Shown here in pieces: positions 38,097 to 46,387 of a stretch of DNA of 64,000 bases. Source of the DNA: Olsenella uli (lineage in GTDB: Bacteria; Actinomycetota; Coriobacteriia; Coriobacteriales; Atopobiaceae); the NCBI RefSeq assembly GCF_016900775.1, contig NZ_JACJKN010000009.1, positions 1 to 64,000 of the forward strand, in the 5' to 3' direction. The translations under genes were made by a program, and so were the position numbers. The notes below the pieces were generated by a model. That model searched no databases, was not told the DNA's origin, and saw nothing but the letters and a program-made list of their open reading frames with translations. The stretch's first letter is position 1; the number at the start of each line of letters is the position of its first letter.

Positions 38097-38633
38097 TTAT
38101 GTATCGCGCTGGCACCGATACGAGGCTCTCATCGCCCGAGAGACGCTTTCACGCAGCGTTGAGGGCAGCCCCGCGCAGGCCCGCTCGATCTCGGCCGCCT
38201 CCTCGGGAGAGAGGGGCGCCGGCGGCGCGGCGGGCGAGAAGGACGTGCGGGCAGCGGCCTTCTCCGCCCGGGGCTGCGCGTCCGCGCCGCGCGCCGGGTA
38301 CTTGCTCAGGCGGAACTCGACCTTGGAGAACGAGAGGCCGGCGTTGGCCAGGCGGGCCACGTAGACCTCGCTGTTGGCCGCGAAGTCCGTGGCGCGCGAG
38401 CGCGAGTCCACGTAGACCACGAGCACCGGCCCGTCCTCGCCGCGCCGCGGCTCGCGCACGAAGGTGCCCGTGGTGTGGGCGCGCTCGATGTCCCCGTTGA
38501 CGGCGTGCCACGCGCGGGTCACGCGCCAGGAGGCGTCCGCCCGGGCGTCGAGCATCGAGGAGAGGATCCCCGAGAGCCCCGCGGGGGCGGCCTCGCGGCG
38601 CGCGAGCGCGGCGGTGAGCTCATCGGCCATCAA
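38097..38633 (-). CDS. dciA: DUF721/DciA-like protein
   Basis: A 178-residue protein between recF and gyrB, the standard place for DUF721 in Actinomycetota. The domain spans about 15-110 (LSSMLDARADASWRVTRAWHAVNGDIERAHTT, then VLVVYVDSRSRATDFAANSEVYVARLN-like). DciA homologues are the ancestral loaders or operators of replicative helicase DnaB. An Ala/Pro-rich linker and a helical C-terminus follow. Its start overlaps the end of recF by 14 bases, indicating translational coupling. Confidence 0.82.
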   Translation of the reverse strand: MMADELTAALARREAAPAGLSGILSSMLDARADASWRVTRAWHAVNGDIERAHTTGTFVREPRRGEDGPVLVVYVDSRSRATDFAANSEVYVARLANAGLSFSKVEFRLSKYPARGADAQPRAEKAAARTSFSPAAPPAPLSPEEAAEIERACAGLPSTLRESVSRAMRASYRCQRDT

Positions 38634-39711
38634 AGCTCACCACCTCTGAGGCGTCGAGCAGCTCGGGCGAGAAGTACCCGAGGTTCGTCGTGGTGATGAC
38701 GGTCTGGATCCCCCGCTGCGCGAAGCGCACGACGGCGTTCCTGCGCCGCTCGTCGAGCTCGCTCATCACGTCGTCGAGCAGCAGCAGCGGGCGCGACCCC
38801 ACGATCTCGGCCGCGAGCTCGACCTCGGCCATCTTGAGCGCGAGCGCCACCGAGCGCTGCTGGCCCTGGGAGCCGTAGGTCCGGGCGTCACGCCCGTCGA
38901 TGAGGAAGGCCACGTCGTCGCGGTGCGGCCCCGCACAGGTCTGCTGCCGGCGCAGGTCCTCCTGCCGGCGCGATGCCAGGGCCGCGGAGAAGACGTCGCG
39001 GATCTCGTCCCTCGTCATGCCAAAGACGTCGTCGCCGAGGGTGCTCACGTACGAGCAGGTCAGCTCCTCGCCGCCGGAGACCTCGGCGTAGATGGCGCTG
39101 ACCTTCTCGGCGAGGCGCGCAAAGAGCCTGAGGCGCGCCTCCAGGAGCGTGGCGCCTCCCAGGGAGACCGAGGCGTCCCACGCCTCGAGCAGCCCCTCGT
39201 CCGGGAACTCCTCGCGCAGGAGGCGGTTTCGCTGCTCGACGGAGCGCGTGTAGGCCGCGAGCACGTTGGCGTAGCCCCGGTTGGCCTGGCGGCCAAAGCC
39301 GTCGAGCTCGTCGCGCCTCCCCGAGGCTCCGCGCTTCACCAGCGCGAGGTCGTCCGGCGAGAAGAGCACCGACATCAGCGCCGAGGGCATGTCGGAGGCC
39401 TGGCAGCGCTTGCCGTTGAGCGAAAAGGACCGGCGGCCCGCCACCACGTCGCAGCGCGCGTCCAGCACGCGGCCGTCGCCCTCGAGCCGGGCGTCGATCC
39501 GCGCGGACTCGGCGCCCTCGCGCACGAGCTCGCGCGGCCGCGGGCGCCGGAAGGACGCGCCGGCCGTGAGCAGCTGAAGGGCCTCCACGGTGTTGGTCTT
39601 GCCCGCGGCGTTGGGCCCCACGAGGACGGTCGTCGTGGCCGAGGGGGTCAGCTCGAGCCGCTCGAAGGACCTGAAGTCCGCGAGCGAGAGGCGGGTGACG
39701 AGAAGCCCCAT
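38620..39711 (-). CDS. recF: Recombination protein RecF
   Basis: An SMC-like ATPase that loads RecA at gaps. Walker A is VGPNAAGKTN, the signature region is YGSQGQQRSVALALKMAE and Walker B is LLLLDDVMSELD. It begins MGLLVTRLSLADFRSFE at 39711, five bases after the dnaN stop; an open frame extends further up but overlaps dnaN. The 363 residues are normal for the family. Confidence 0.96.
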   Translation of the reverse strand: MGLLVTRLSLADFRSFERLELTPSATTTVLVGPNAAGKTNTVEALQLLTAGASFRRPRPRELVREGAESARIDARLEGDGRVLDARCDVVAGRRSFSLNGKRCQASDMPSALMSVLFSPDDLALVKRGASGRRDELDGFGRQANRGYANVLAAYTRSVEQRNRLLREEFPDEGLLEAWDASVSLGGATLLEARLRLFARLAEKVSAIYAEVSGGEELTCSYVSTLGDDVFGMTRDEIRDVFSAALASRRQEDLRRQQTCAGPHRDDVAFLIDGRDARTYGSQGQQRSVALALKMAEVELAAEIVGSRPLLLLDDVMSELDERRRNAVVRFAQRGIQTVITTTNLGYFSPELLDASEVVSFDGR

Positions 39712-39716
39712 GAGCG

Positions 39717-40817
39717 CTAGAGCCTCACGGGCATGAGCAGGTAGAGGTAGTTCACCTTGCCGTTGCACTTGAAGATGCCCGGCTGCACGGACCCCTGCAG
39801 CTCGAGGCGCATCTCTCCCGAGCCGGAGACCGCGTTCACGCAGTCGAACACGTAGTGGTAGTTGAGCGCGATGGACAGGCTCTGGCCCTCCACCTCGACC
39901 GGCAGCAGCTCGGAGGACTCGCCCTGCTCGGGGGAGCTCGCTGAGAGGCGCATGAGGCCGCCGTCGGCGTCTATGTCAAAGCGCACGGCGGCGTTCTGGA
40001 GGGCGATCACCGAGACGCGCTTGAGCGCCGCGGAGAACTCCGCCACGTCGAGCGTCACCGCGGTGCCGCAGGTGGGCGGCAGCAGCTGCTTGTAGTCGGG
40101 GAAGTTGCCCTCGATCCTGCGCGCCACGAAGGTGGTGTTGCCAAAGGTGAAGACCACCTGGCTCTCCGTGGTGCCAATCTGGATGGTCTCGTCCGAGGAG
40201 GGCATCGTGAGCACGTCGTGGAACACGGTGCCGCCCACGATGGCGCGGAACGACTCGCCCGCCGGGGACTCCACGGAGGAGTCGCAGACGGCCAGGCGGA
40301 AGGAGTCCGTGGCCACGAGGCGGATGGTGTTGTCCTCCACCGTGAGCAGGATGCCCTGGAGGATGGGGCGCGAGGTCTCGCGCGAGGTCACCTTGTAGAC
40401 CTTGTCCACCATGCGCGAGAGCAGCTCGCCGGGGAGCTCGATCGTGCGGTCGGGCGCGAGGTCCGGGAAGGCGGGCCAGTCCGCCGGGTTGAGCGTGTTG
40501 AGCCGGAAGGTGGACTTGTCGCACGAGACGGTGATCGTGCGGTCGGACCCCTCGAAGGTCACGGCGGAGTCCGAGAGCGTCTTCACGATGTTGGTGATCA
40601 CCTTGCCGGAGACCACCGTCTCGCCCGGCTCCTCGACGTTGGCGGGGATGAGGTGGCGGATGGAGATCGTGAGGTTGTTCGTCTGGAACTCGAGCGTGCC
40701 GTCCTGCGCGCGCACGTAGATGCCCGAGAGGATGGGCAGCGTGGAGTTGGTCCCCATGCCCTTGGCCACCACGGTGAGGGCCTTCATGAGGGAGGACTGG
40801 CTGACGGTGAACTTCAT
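39717..40817 (-). CDS. dnaN: DNA polymerase III sliding clamp (beta)
   Basis: The ring-shaped processivity factor. It starts MKFTVSQSSLMKALTVVAKG, shows the three-domain repeat typical of the clamp (LPILSGIYVRAQDGTLEFQTNN in domain 1) and ends LYLLMPVRL, the usual C-terminus. The 366 residues are standard. A gap of about 245 bp separates it from dnaA and carries candidate DnaA boxes. Confidence 0.98.
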   Translation of the reverse strand: MKFTVSQSSLMKALTVVAKGMGTNSTLPILSGIYVRAQDGTLEFQTNNLTISIRHLIPANVEEPGETVVSGKVITNIVKTLSDSAVTFEGSDRTITVSCDKSTFRLNTLNPADWPAFPDLAPDRTIELPGELLSRMVDKVYKVTSRETSRPILQGILLTVEDNTIRLVATDSFRLAVCDSSVESPAGESFRAIVGGTVFHDVLTMPSSDETIQIGTTESQVVFTFGNTTFVARRIEGNFPDYKQLLPPTCGTAVTLDVAEFSAALKRVSVIALQNAAVRFDIDADGGLMRLSASSPEQGESSELLPVEVEGQSLSIALNYHYVFDCVNAVSGSGEMRLELQGSVQPGIFKCNGKVNYLYLLMPVRL

Positions 40818-40877
40818 GTGCGGCCCTTTCTATTAGTTCTTTAGTAGATATTTAAGGACAGTAGTAGTAATAGGGTC

Positions 40878-41054
40878 TGTAGAAAAGTCAAAAAGGGCGA
40901 GAAGAACGAGGTGAGAGGCACTGTCTGCCGCCCCTCGGAAGGCCCCCTCCACTCGACACGATTCGACATCCCCCTTCTGTTGAAAACTTCTTCGACACAA
41001 GCCGACGGTTTTTCTCGATGTTCCCACAAGCTTGCGACACGATTGTCGACAATC
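40878..41054. promoter_or_regulatory. dnaA-dnaN gap with candidate DnaA boxes
   Basis: TGTAGAAAA at 40878-40886 and TGTTGAAAA at 40978-40986 fit the pattern TGTWGAWAA. GATTGTCGACAATC (41041-41054) is a perfect 14 bp palindrome just after the dnaA stop. The gap also contains an AT-rich TTTAGTAGATATTTAA stretch next to dnaN, a possible unwinding element. Confidence 0.5.
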
Positions 41055-41062
41055 CGCCCGGC

Positions 41063-42631
41063 CTAGGAGTTGCCGGTTATGGCGTCCCTGATCTGCATGA
41101 GGCGGTCGTAGAAGACCTTGTCGTCGCGCTTGGCCTCGTCCACCACGCTGATGCTGTGCATGATCGTGGCGTGGCTCCTGCCGCCGAAGTGCTTGCCGAT
41201 GTCGGCGAGCGTCCGGTCGCAGAGCTCGCGCGAGAGCCAGATGGCCACGTGGCGGGCCTCCATGAGCCCCTTGTGGCGCTTGTTGCCCACGAGGCTCGCG
41301 TGGTCGATGTCGTAGTACTTCTCCACGGCCTTCTGCACGTCCTCGATGGAGACCGAGCGCATGGAGCTCGGCCAGCACTCCTTGGCGAGCGAGCCGATCT
41401 CCTCGCGGCTGATCTCGCCGCCTCGCCCCTCGGCCGCGGTGGCCGCGAAGAGGCAGCGCTGGCAGAAGCCCTCGATGACGCGGATGTTGGTGCCGGCGAG
41501 CTCGGCCATGTAGCGCATGGCCTCGGGCGGCACGGTCCCCGAGAGCGCGGGCACGTTCTCGCGCTCGGCGTCCTCGCGCATGCGCTCGCAGAAGGTCTCG
41601 ATGAGGCGCAGCTTGAGCTCGTAGCTCGGCACCTGGACGGGCGTGGTGAAGCCCGAGCCCAGCCGGCTCGTCACGCGCTCGTCGAAGCCGTCCTTGCCCA
41701 TGCCGAGCTGCGCCGGCGTACGGTCGGCGGCGAGCACGATCTGCTTGCCGTTGCCGATGAGCTCGTTGAAGGTGTCGAAGAAGAAGCCCACGGTGCCGGC
41801 CTTGCCGGCCATCTTCTGGATGTCGTCGATGATGAGGACGTCGATGTCGGCGTAGTTCTGGCGCAGCACCGCCGCGGCCGAGCGCTCGGAGTGGCGCATG
41901 GCCTCGGTGTAGTCGGTGATGAAGGACGAGGCGTCGCGGTAGACGCACAGGCGCGAGGGGTCGTTGCGCGCGATGTAGTTCTGGATGGCGCGCAGCAGGT
42001 GCGTCTTGCCGAGGCCGCTCTTGCCGTAGATGAACAGCGGGTTGTACGTGCTGTTCATGCCGTTGGCCACCTGGAGCGCCGCCTGGTAGGCGATGTCGTT
42101 CTCGTCTCCGCGGACAAAGCGCTCGAAGGTGAGCTTGGAGGTCGCGGCGGCTATGTCCTCGACGAGGGGGTTGCGCTCGCGGCGCCGGCGGTTCTCTTCC
42201 TCGCGCGCCTCCTGGGCGCGGCGCTCGTCCCAGGTGTCCTCGGCGATGCTCCTCGGCGTGGCGCGCTCGTCCCGGCTGCGCGCGGGGCCCTCGACGTCGG
42301 CCATCCAGGCGCGGGCCTCCTCGCGCGACATGCTCGACGCCGCGGCGGGCACCGGCGCCGCGGCCTGGGCGGGCGCGAAGGAGATCTCGAGCCGCATGGG
42401 CTCGAAGGCGGCCTGCGTGAGGCACTCCTCCACCACGGCGGCGTTCTTCGACACCGTCTTGAGCACGAGCCGCATGGGCGTCGTCACGCGGAGGGTGCCC
42501 CCGTCCATGGACTCGGGCGTGCAGTTCCTGAGCATGGCGAGCACCGACTCGGGCACGCGCTGCTGCGCGGCGAGAAGGTCGAGCGCGTCCTGCCAGAGGG
42601 CCTCGGCGTCTGACTCGAGGGAAAGTTCCAT
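41063..42631 (-). CDS. dnaA: Chromosomal replication initiator
   Basis: Binds DnaA boxes and opens the origin. The 522 residues have an N-terminal domain I (LWQDALDLLAAQQRVPESVLAML), a variable linker, AAA+ domain III (Walker A FIYGKSGLGKTHL, Walker B VLIIDDIQ, then LPPELVTR-equivalent GFDERVTSRLGSG) and domain IV for DNA binding ending GGRSHATIMHSISVVDEAKRDD. Start MELSLESDAEAL at 42631; the upstream open frame is leader and runs into a palindrome. Confidence 0.98.
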   Translation of the reverse strand: MELSLESDAEALWQDALDLLAAQQRVPESVLAMLRNCTPESMDGGTLRVTTPMRLVLKTVSKNAAVVEECLTQAAFEPMRLEISFAPAQAAAPVPAAASSMSREEARAWMADVEGPARSRDERATPRSIAEDTWDERRAQEAREEENRRRRERNPLVEDIAAATSKLTFERFVRGDENDIAYQAALQVANGMNSTYNPLFIYGKSGLGKTHLLRAIQNYIARNDPSRLCVYRDASSFITDYTEAMRHSERSAAAVLRQNYADIDVLIIDDIQKMAGKAGTVGFFFDTFNELIGNGKQIVLAADRTPAQLGMGKDGFDERVTSRLGSGFTTPVQVPSYELKLRLIETFCERMREDAERENVPALSGTVPPEAMRYMAELAGTNIRVIEGFCQRCLFAATAAEGRGGEISREEIGSLAKECWPSSMRSVSIEDVQKAVEKYYDIDHASLVGNKRHKGLMEARHVAIWLSRELCDRTLADIGKHFGGRSHATIMHSISVVDEAKRDDKVFYDRLMQIRDAITGNS

Positions 42632-42650
42632 GGGTCCCACAATCCTTGTA

Positions 42651-42688
42651 TGTTGAAAAGTGTCACCCAGTATAGCGATTGTTGATAA
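42651..42688. promoter_or_regulatory. Candidate DnaA boxes upstream of dnaA
   Basis: TGTTGAAAA at 42651-42659 and TGTTGATAA at 42680-42688. The second differs from the reverse complement of the E. coli consensus (TGTGGATAA) by one base. Their position, 20-57 bases before the dnaA ATG, suits autoregulation. Confidence 0.5.
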
Positions 42689-42724
42689 CCCTGCGCGCGG
42701 GTGAGCCGGGAGTGGCTTGGCCGG

Positions 42725-42813
42725 GGTGCCGGGGCATGACAAAGGTGTCAGGGGAAACTGTCATGAAAGGTTCATGACAGTTTCCCCTGACACCTTTGTC
42801 ATGCCCCGGCACC
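42725..42813. repeat. Family A palindrome, copy 4 (longest arms)
   Basis: Perfect 42 nt arms, 42725-42766 and 42772-42813, with a five-base loop. The inner part carries the family core (TGACAAAGGTGTCAGGGG); outside it a second CACCTTTGTCAGG word continues to 42823 on the right. That extra word supplies the stop codon of the ATPase gene. Confidence 0.88.
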
Positions 42814-42817
42814 TTTG

Positions 42818-43864
42818 TCAGGTCGCGAGCAGGCGCCCGAACTCGGTGGGCTGGTACTTCTGGCCGACCTTCATGACCGCGCCCTGGGCCGCGAGCGACG
42901 CGAGCGCGCGCGACCACGTGGCCGCCGAGGAGCCGTACGCCTGGACGAGGTCCGTGGGACCGGCCGCGCCCCGCTCGAGGACGAGCGCGAGCGCCTGCCT
43001 GCCGCGGTCGTCGAGGCTCACGTCCGCGGCTCCGGCCCACGCGGGCTGTTGCGCGGGCGGCTGCGGCGCCTGCTGCCAGCCGGGCTGCGGGTAGCCGGGC
43101 TGCTGGTAGGGGGCCTGCGGGTAGGGCTGCTGCGGGTAGGGCTGCTGCGGGTAGGGAGCCTGCTGGTAGCCCGGGTAGCCCGCCGGCTGCTGGGGCCACG
43201 GCGCGCCCTGCTGCCACGGCTGCGCCCAGGCCCCCTGGGCGGGCGCGTGGGCGGGGTACGCCCCCTGCGCCTGGCCGGCCCAGCCGGCCGGCGCGTCCTT
43301 CTCGCCCCCTGCGTTGGAGAGGTCGCGGGCGTCCGTTGCCGGGCGGGTTGAGATGGTCACCACCGTGCCGCCCGAGATGTTGTCCTCTATCTCGAGGCTG
43401 CCGCCCTTGTCCTCCATGTACTGCTGGGCGTACGGAAGCCCCGAGCCCACCCCGCGGATGTAGCGGCGCATGTCCTCCGTTGCCGAGGTGGTGCCAAACT
43501 CGAGCGCGAGCGACTTCTCCTTGATGCCGGGGCCCTGGTCCGAGAAGCGGATGGTGTTGCCGCCGTCGAGGATGGTGATGGTGGGCGCCTGGAAGTAGGC
43601 GTGGATGAAGTTCTCCACGATCTCGCGTATCACCATGAAGGGGATGGTGCCGCCCTGCTCGTGCGAGAGGCGGTTGACCGTCGCGGTGATCTCCTCGAGG
43701 TAGGCGCGCACGTCCTTGGGCTCCACGACGACCACGCGGGGCGCGGCGGCGGGGTCGTCGTAGACGGCGATTCGCGCGGGGTGCTGCACGACGAGCCCCT
43801 CGCCCTCCGGAGCGCCCCCGTCCTTCTCGCCGTCCTCCACGAAGGGGAAAAAGTCCCGCGCCAC
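42818..43864 (-). CDS. GHKL ATPase with Pro/Gln/Tyr-rich linker and winged helix, beside the origin
   Basis: A 348-residue protein. Residues about 55-190 form a histidine-kinase-type ATPase fold: N-box REIVENFIHAYFQ, G1 DQGPGI and G2 GVGSGLPYAQQYM. There is no phosphoacceptor His, so it resembles anti-sigma or switch kinases more than sensor kinases. A low-complexity linker (YPQQPYPQQPYPQAPYQQ) at about 225-285 leads to a C-terminal winged helix (ALVLERGAAGPTDLVQAYGSSAATWSRALASLAAQGAV). GTG 43864 has AAAGGGGAG upstream. It lies between dnaA and rpmH, where the function might be linked to initiation or DNA organisation; this is inferred from place only. Confidence 0.8.
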   Translation of the reverse strand: MARDFFPFVEDGEKDGGAPEGEGLVVQHPARIAVYDDPAAAPRVVVVEPKDVRAYLEEITATVNRLSHEQGGTIPFMVIREIVENFIHAYFQAPTITILDGGNTIRFSDQGPGIKEKSLALEFGTTSATEDMRRYIRGVGSGLPYAQQYMEDKGGSLEIEDNISGGTVVTISTRPATDARDLSNAGGEKDAPAGWAGQAQGAYPAHAPAQGAWAQPWQQGAPWPQQPAGYPGYQQAPYPQQPYPQQPYPQAPYQQPGYPQPGWQQAPQPPAQQPAWAGAADVSLDDRGRQALALVLERGAAGPTDLVQAYGSSAATWSRALASLAAQGAVMKVGQKYQPTEFGRLLAT

Positions 43865-44194
43865 CGTGTCTCCCCTTTCGACAGTCGCTTGACATTTGTA
43901 GAAAACTTTTCACTGAGAATTCGATGTGAGAGAAAGTTTTCTACAGACGATAAAAACATGTTGAAAACTGGTAGAACCCTTGTGAAACGACGCGAAAAAT
44001 CATAGCACGGAGGCCGCAGATTTCACCTCTATGCAAAGATGGATTCAAACGTGTGCAAAACGCATCGCGCGCGTTTGTCAAGAGTGCGAGGAGATTTCTC
44101 ACGCAGGAAATTGACAGGTCAGCGGCAAGACCCTTACAATCTCTGGGCTTATTGCTCTATTGGAAGTTCATACCCACAACCGGGAGGAATAGCT
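43865..44194. promoter_or_regulatory. oriC: Origin-proximal intergenic region (part of oriC) with DnaA-box-like repeats
   Basis: This 330 bp gap lies where gene direction switches. TGTAGAAAA (43897-43905) and its reverse complement TTTTCTACA (43937-43945) form a dyad, and TGTTGAAAA is at 43959-43967. An AT-rich GATAAAAACATG lies between them. With the two gaps around dnaA it makes a split origin of the Gram-positive type. The assignment rests on motifs and context, not on a skew calculation. Confidence 0.6.
44111..44140 (+). promoter_or_regulatory. rpmH promoter
   Basis: TTGACA (44111-44116), an 18 base spacer and TACAAT (44135-44140). It precedes rpmH by 54 bases and would drive rpmH-rnpA-yidD-yidC-jag. 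Confidence 0.65.
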
Positions 44195-44329
44195 ATGAAG
44201 CGTACGTATCAGCCGAACAAGCGCAAGCGCGCCACCACGCACGGGTTCCGTGCCCGCATGGCCACCAAGGGCGGCCGTGCCGTCCTGGCCCGTCGTCGCG
44301 CCAAGGGCCGCAAGCGCCTCACCGTCTAG
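44195..44329 (+). CDS. rpmH: Ribosomal protein bL34
   Basis: A 44-residue, very basic 50S protein: [20 protein letters not shown] and [20 protein letters not shown] are diagnostic. GGGAGGAA precedes ATG 44195. First gene of the rightward origin operon; its stop is nine bases before rnpA. Confidence 0.98.
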   Translation: MKRTYQPNKRKRATTHGFRARMATKGGRAVLARRRAKGRKRLTV

Positions 44330-44338
44330 CAAGGGCCG

Positions 44339-44659
44339 ATGAAGACCATCAAATCCAAGAGAGATTTTGAGAGGGTCTTCTCGCGTGGGAGGCGGTTCAA
44401 CGACCAGCTCCTGCGAATCCGCGTGGCAGCGTGCGACGAGGGCGCATCCGCAGGGGTCGCCTTCGTCGCCGCGAAGAGGCTCGGCAACGCCGTCTTCAGG
44501 AACCGGTGCAAGCGCGTGCTCCGCGAGGCGGCGCGCCTGTGCGGGCTTCCCGGGGACGGCCATGACGTTCTCCTCTTCGCCACGGCACGGACTCATGACA
44601 GCTCGCCGGAACAGGTCGCTTCCTCGCTGAGGAAGCTGCTCAAGAGGGCGGGGCTCTAG
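44339..44659 (+). CDS. rnpA: Ribonuclease P protein component
   Basis: The protein subunit that helps the RNase P RNA cut tRNA 5' leaders. It begins MKTIKSKRDFERVFSRGRRF and carries the RNA-binding motif KRLGNAVFRNRCKRVLREA. A length of 106 residues is normal. It runs directly into yidD with no gap (stop 44657-44659, ATG 44660). Confidence 0.95.
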   Translation: MKTIKSKRDFERVFSRGRRFNDQLLRIRVAACDEGASAGVAFVAAKRLGNAVFRNRCKRVLREAARLCGLPGDGHDVLLFATARTHDSSPEQVASSLRKLLKRAGL

Positions 44660-44878
44660 ATGGCCGTCGGCGCCCGCGTGGCGCTTGCGGCCATTCGCTT
44701 CTATCAGAGCCGGATCTCGCCGCTTCTGGGGGCACGCTGCATCTACGTGCCCACCTGCTCCGAGTACGCGCGCCAGGCCATAGCCCGCTACGGCCTGGCC
44801 AAGGGGGGATGGCTCGCGCTTCGCAGGATTCTGCGGTGCCACCCCTTGCACGCCGGCGGTTACGATCCCGTCCCCTAG
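44660..44878 (+). CDS. yidD: Membrane protein insertion efficiency factor YidD
   Basis: A 72-residue amphipathic protein with the family core [28 protein letters not shown] and [17 protein letters not shown]. Three Cys are conserved. It is encoded between rnpA and yidC, as usual, and is thought to assist YidC. Confidence 0.96.
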   Translation: MAVGARVALAAIRFYQSRISPLLGARCIYVPTCSEYARQAIARYGLAKGGWLALRRILRCHPLHAGGYDPVP

Positions 44879-44896
44879 GGACGGAGCGGAGGAACC

Positions 44897-45655
44897 ATGT
44901 GGGATTGGTTTATTAACTTTCTGACTGCGGTGCTCGCGGGCATCGAGGGCTTCGTCGGCGACTGGGGCCTTGCGGTCATCATCCTGACCGTCATCATCCG
45001 CCTGATCCTGACGCCGCTCATGGCGCACTCGACCAAGTCGACGGCGCGCATGCAGGTGATGCAGCCCAAGCTCCAGGAGATCCAGGAGCGCTACGCGGAC
45101 AACCCCGAGCGCCAGGCCGAGGAGCTGCGCAAGGTCTACGCCGAGATGAAGTTCAACCCGCTCGGGGGATGCCTCCCCATCTTCCTGCAGATGCCGGTCT
45201 TCTTTGGCTTGTTCACCGTGGCCAAGCAGGTCCCCGCTGATGCGTCGTTCTTCGGCATCCTGCCGTCCATCTCGCTTTCCGTCTCCCAGGTCATCGAGGC
45301 GAGCGGCTGGATGGCGGCCGCCCCCTACATCCTCTTTGACGTGCTCTTTGGCGTGCTCACCTTCGTGCCGATGGTGCTCAACGTGAGCACCCAGGCCGAG
45401 TCCCAGCGCAGCCAAACCATGACCATGGGCGCCGTGATGGCCATTATGATGCTCTTCTTTGGCTGGAGCGTCCCGGCGGCCGTCCTGCTCTACTACGTCA
45501 CCTCATCGCTCTGGCAGGTGGTGCAGCAGAAGGTCATCACGCAGCGCGTGATGGAGAAGGCCAAGGCCGACGCCGAGGCCGAGGCGGCGAGCAGGCCCAT
45601 CGAGGTCGACGTTGTGCGCAAGGAGAAGAAGGCTCGTCCTCATAAGAAGAGCTAA
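44897..45655 (+). CDS. yidC: Membrane protein insertase YidC/Oxa1
   Basis: Inserts and folds membrane proteins. The 252 residues have five membrane segments and the Oxa1 core: GLAVIILTVIIRLILTPLMAHSTKS (with the functional Arg in IIRLILTPL), MQVMQPKLQEIQERY, FNPLGGCLPIFLQMPVFFGLF. There is no lipobox cysteine near the start (MWDWFINFLTAVLAG), so it is the non-lipoprotein actinobacterial form. The basic C-terminal tail (RKEKKARPHKKS) likely contacts ribosomes. Confidence 0.96.
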   Translation: MWDWFINFLTAVLAGIEGFVGDWGLAVIILTVIIRLILTPLMAHSTKSTARMQVMQPKLQEIQERYADNPERQAEELRKVYAEMKFNPLGGCLPIFLQMPVFFGLFTVAKQVPADASFFGILPSISLSVSQVIEASGWMAAAPYILFDVLFGVLTFVPMVLNVSTQAESQRSQTMTMGAVMAIMMLFFGWSVPAAVLLYYVTSSLWQVVQQKVITQRVMEKAKADAEAEAASRPIEVDVVRKEKKARPHKKS

Positions 45656-45713
45656 TGAGCTTTCTACCACTGTCTTTACCGATATTTTGATTTAAAAATA
45701 TTTGGAGGTTACC

Positions 45714-46286
45714 ATGGGGGAAGAGGTCATCGTGCCCGAGGGCGAGGCTGTCGAGGAGATGGCGGCGCCTGACGAGTTCTCCTCCATCCGCGAGCGCTAC
45801 GAGTCCGGCGAGGCGCTGAGCGATGCCGAGATGGACAAGATCGCCGACCTTGCCGTCTCCTATCTCAAGGGCATCCTCGGGCTGTTTGGCGAGACCTCGT
45901 CCTCCATTGACGAGTATGACGGCGATGACGGCGAGCTGATTCTTGACGTCAACGGCGGGGACCTTGCCGTGCTCATCGGCCGCCACGGCCGCACGCTCGA
46001 TGCCCTGCAGGCCGTCCTCACCTCGCTGCTGAGCAGCCGCATCAAGTTCTACTATCCCGTCGTCGTTGATATCGAGGGGTACAAGAGCCGCCGTCGCAAC
46101 AAGCTCGAGGACATCGCTCGCTCTGCTGCCGAGCGCGCTAAGCGCCGTCACGGCAAGGTGTCGCTCGCTCCGATGAACGCCTACGAGCGTCGCCTGGTTC
46201 ACCTCGCCCTTCGTGGGGATGAGGGCGTCGTCACTCATTCGGAGGGTGAGGAGCCCGATCGTCACGTCGTGGTGACGGCCGTCTAA
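45714..46286 (+). CDS. khpB: Jag/KhpB RNA-binding protein
   Basis: 190 residues with a KH domain (DVNGGDLAVLIGRHGRTLDALQAVL) and a C-terminal R3H domain (PMNAYERRLVHLALRGDEGVVTHSEGEEPDRHVVV). The N-terminal Jag_N segment is short and acidic. KhpB binds RNA with KhpA and affects cell elongation in streptococci. Start ATG 45714 has GGAGG ahead; an earlier in-frame ATG is unlikely. Follows yidC as usual. Confidence 0.94.
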   Translation: MGEEVIVPEGEAVEEMAAPDEFSSIRERYESGEALSDAEMDKIADLAVSYLKGILGLFGETSSSIDEYDGDDGELILDVNGGDLAVLIGRHGRTLDALQAVLTSLLSSRIKFYYPVVVDIEGYKSRRRNKLEDIARSAAERAKRRHGKVSLAPMNAYERRLVHLALRGDEGVVTHSEGEEPDRHVVVTAV

Positions 46287-46387
46287 TCCCGTCAGACTAA
46301 CGTTTCTTGCGAGGGAGGGTGTGTTGAGCATCCTCCCTTTTTCTGTGACAATTTCTTTTGATGCGTGAGTTTTTGTCAGGAGGAACC

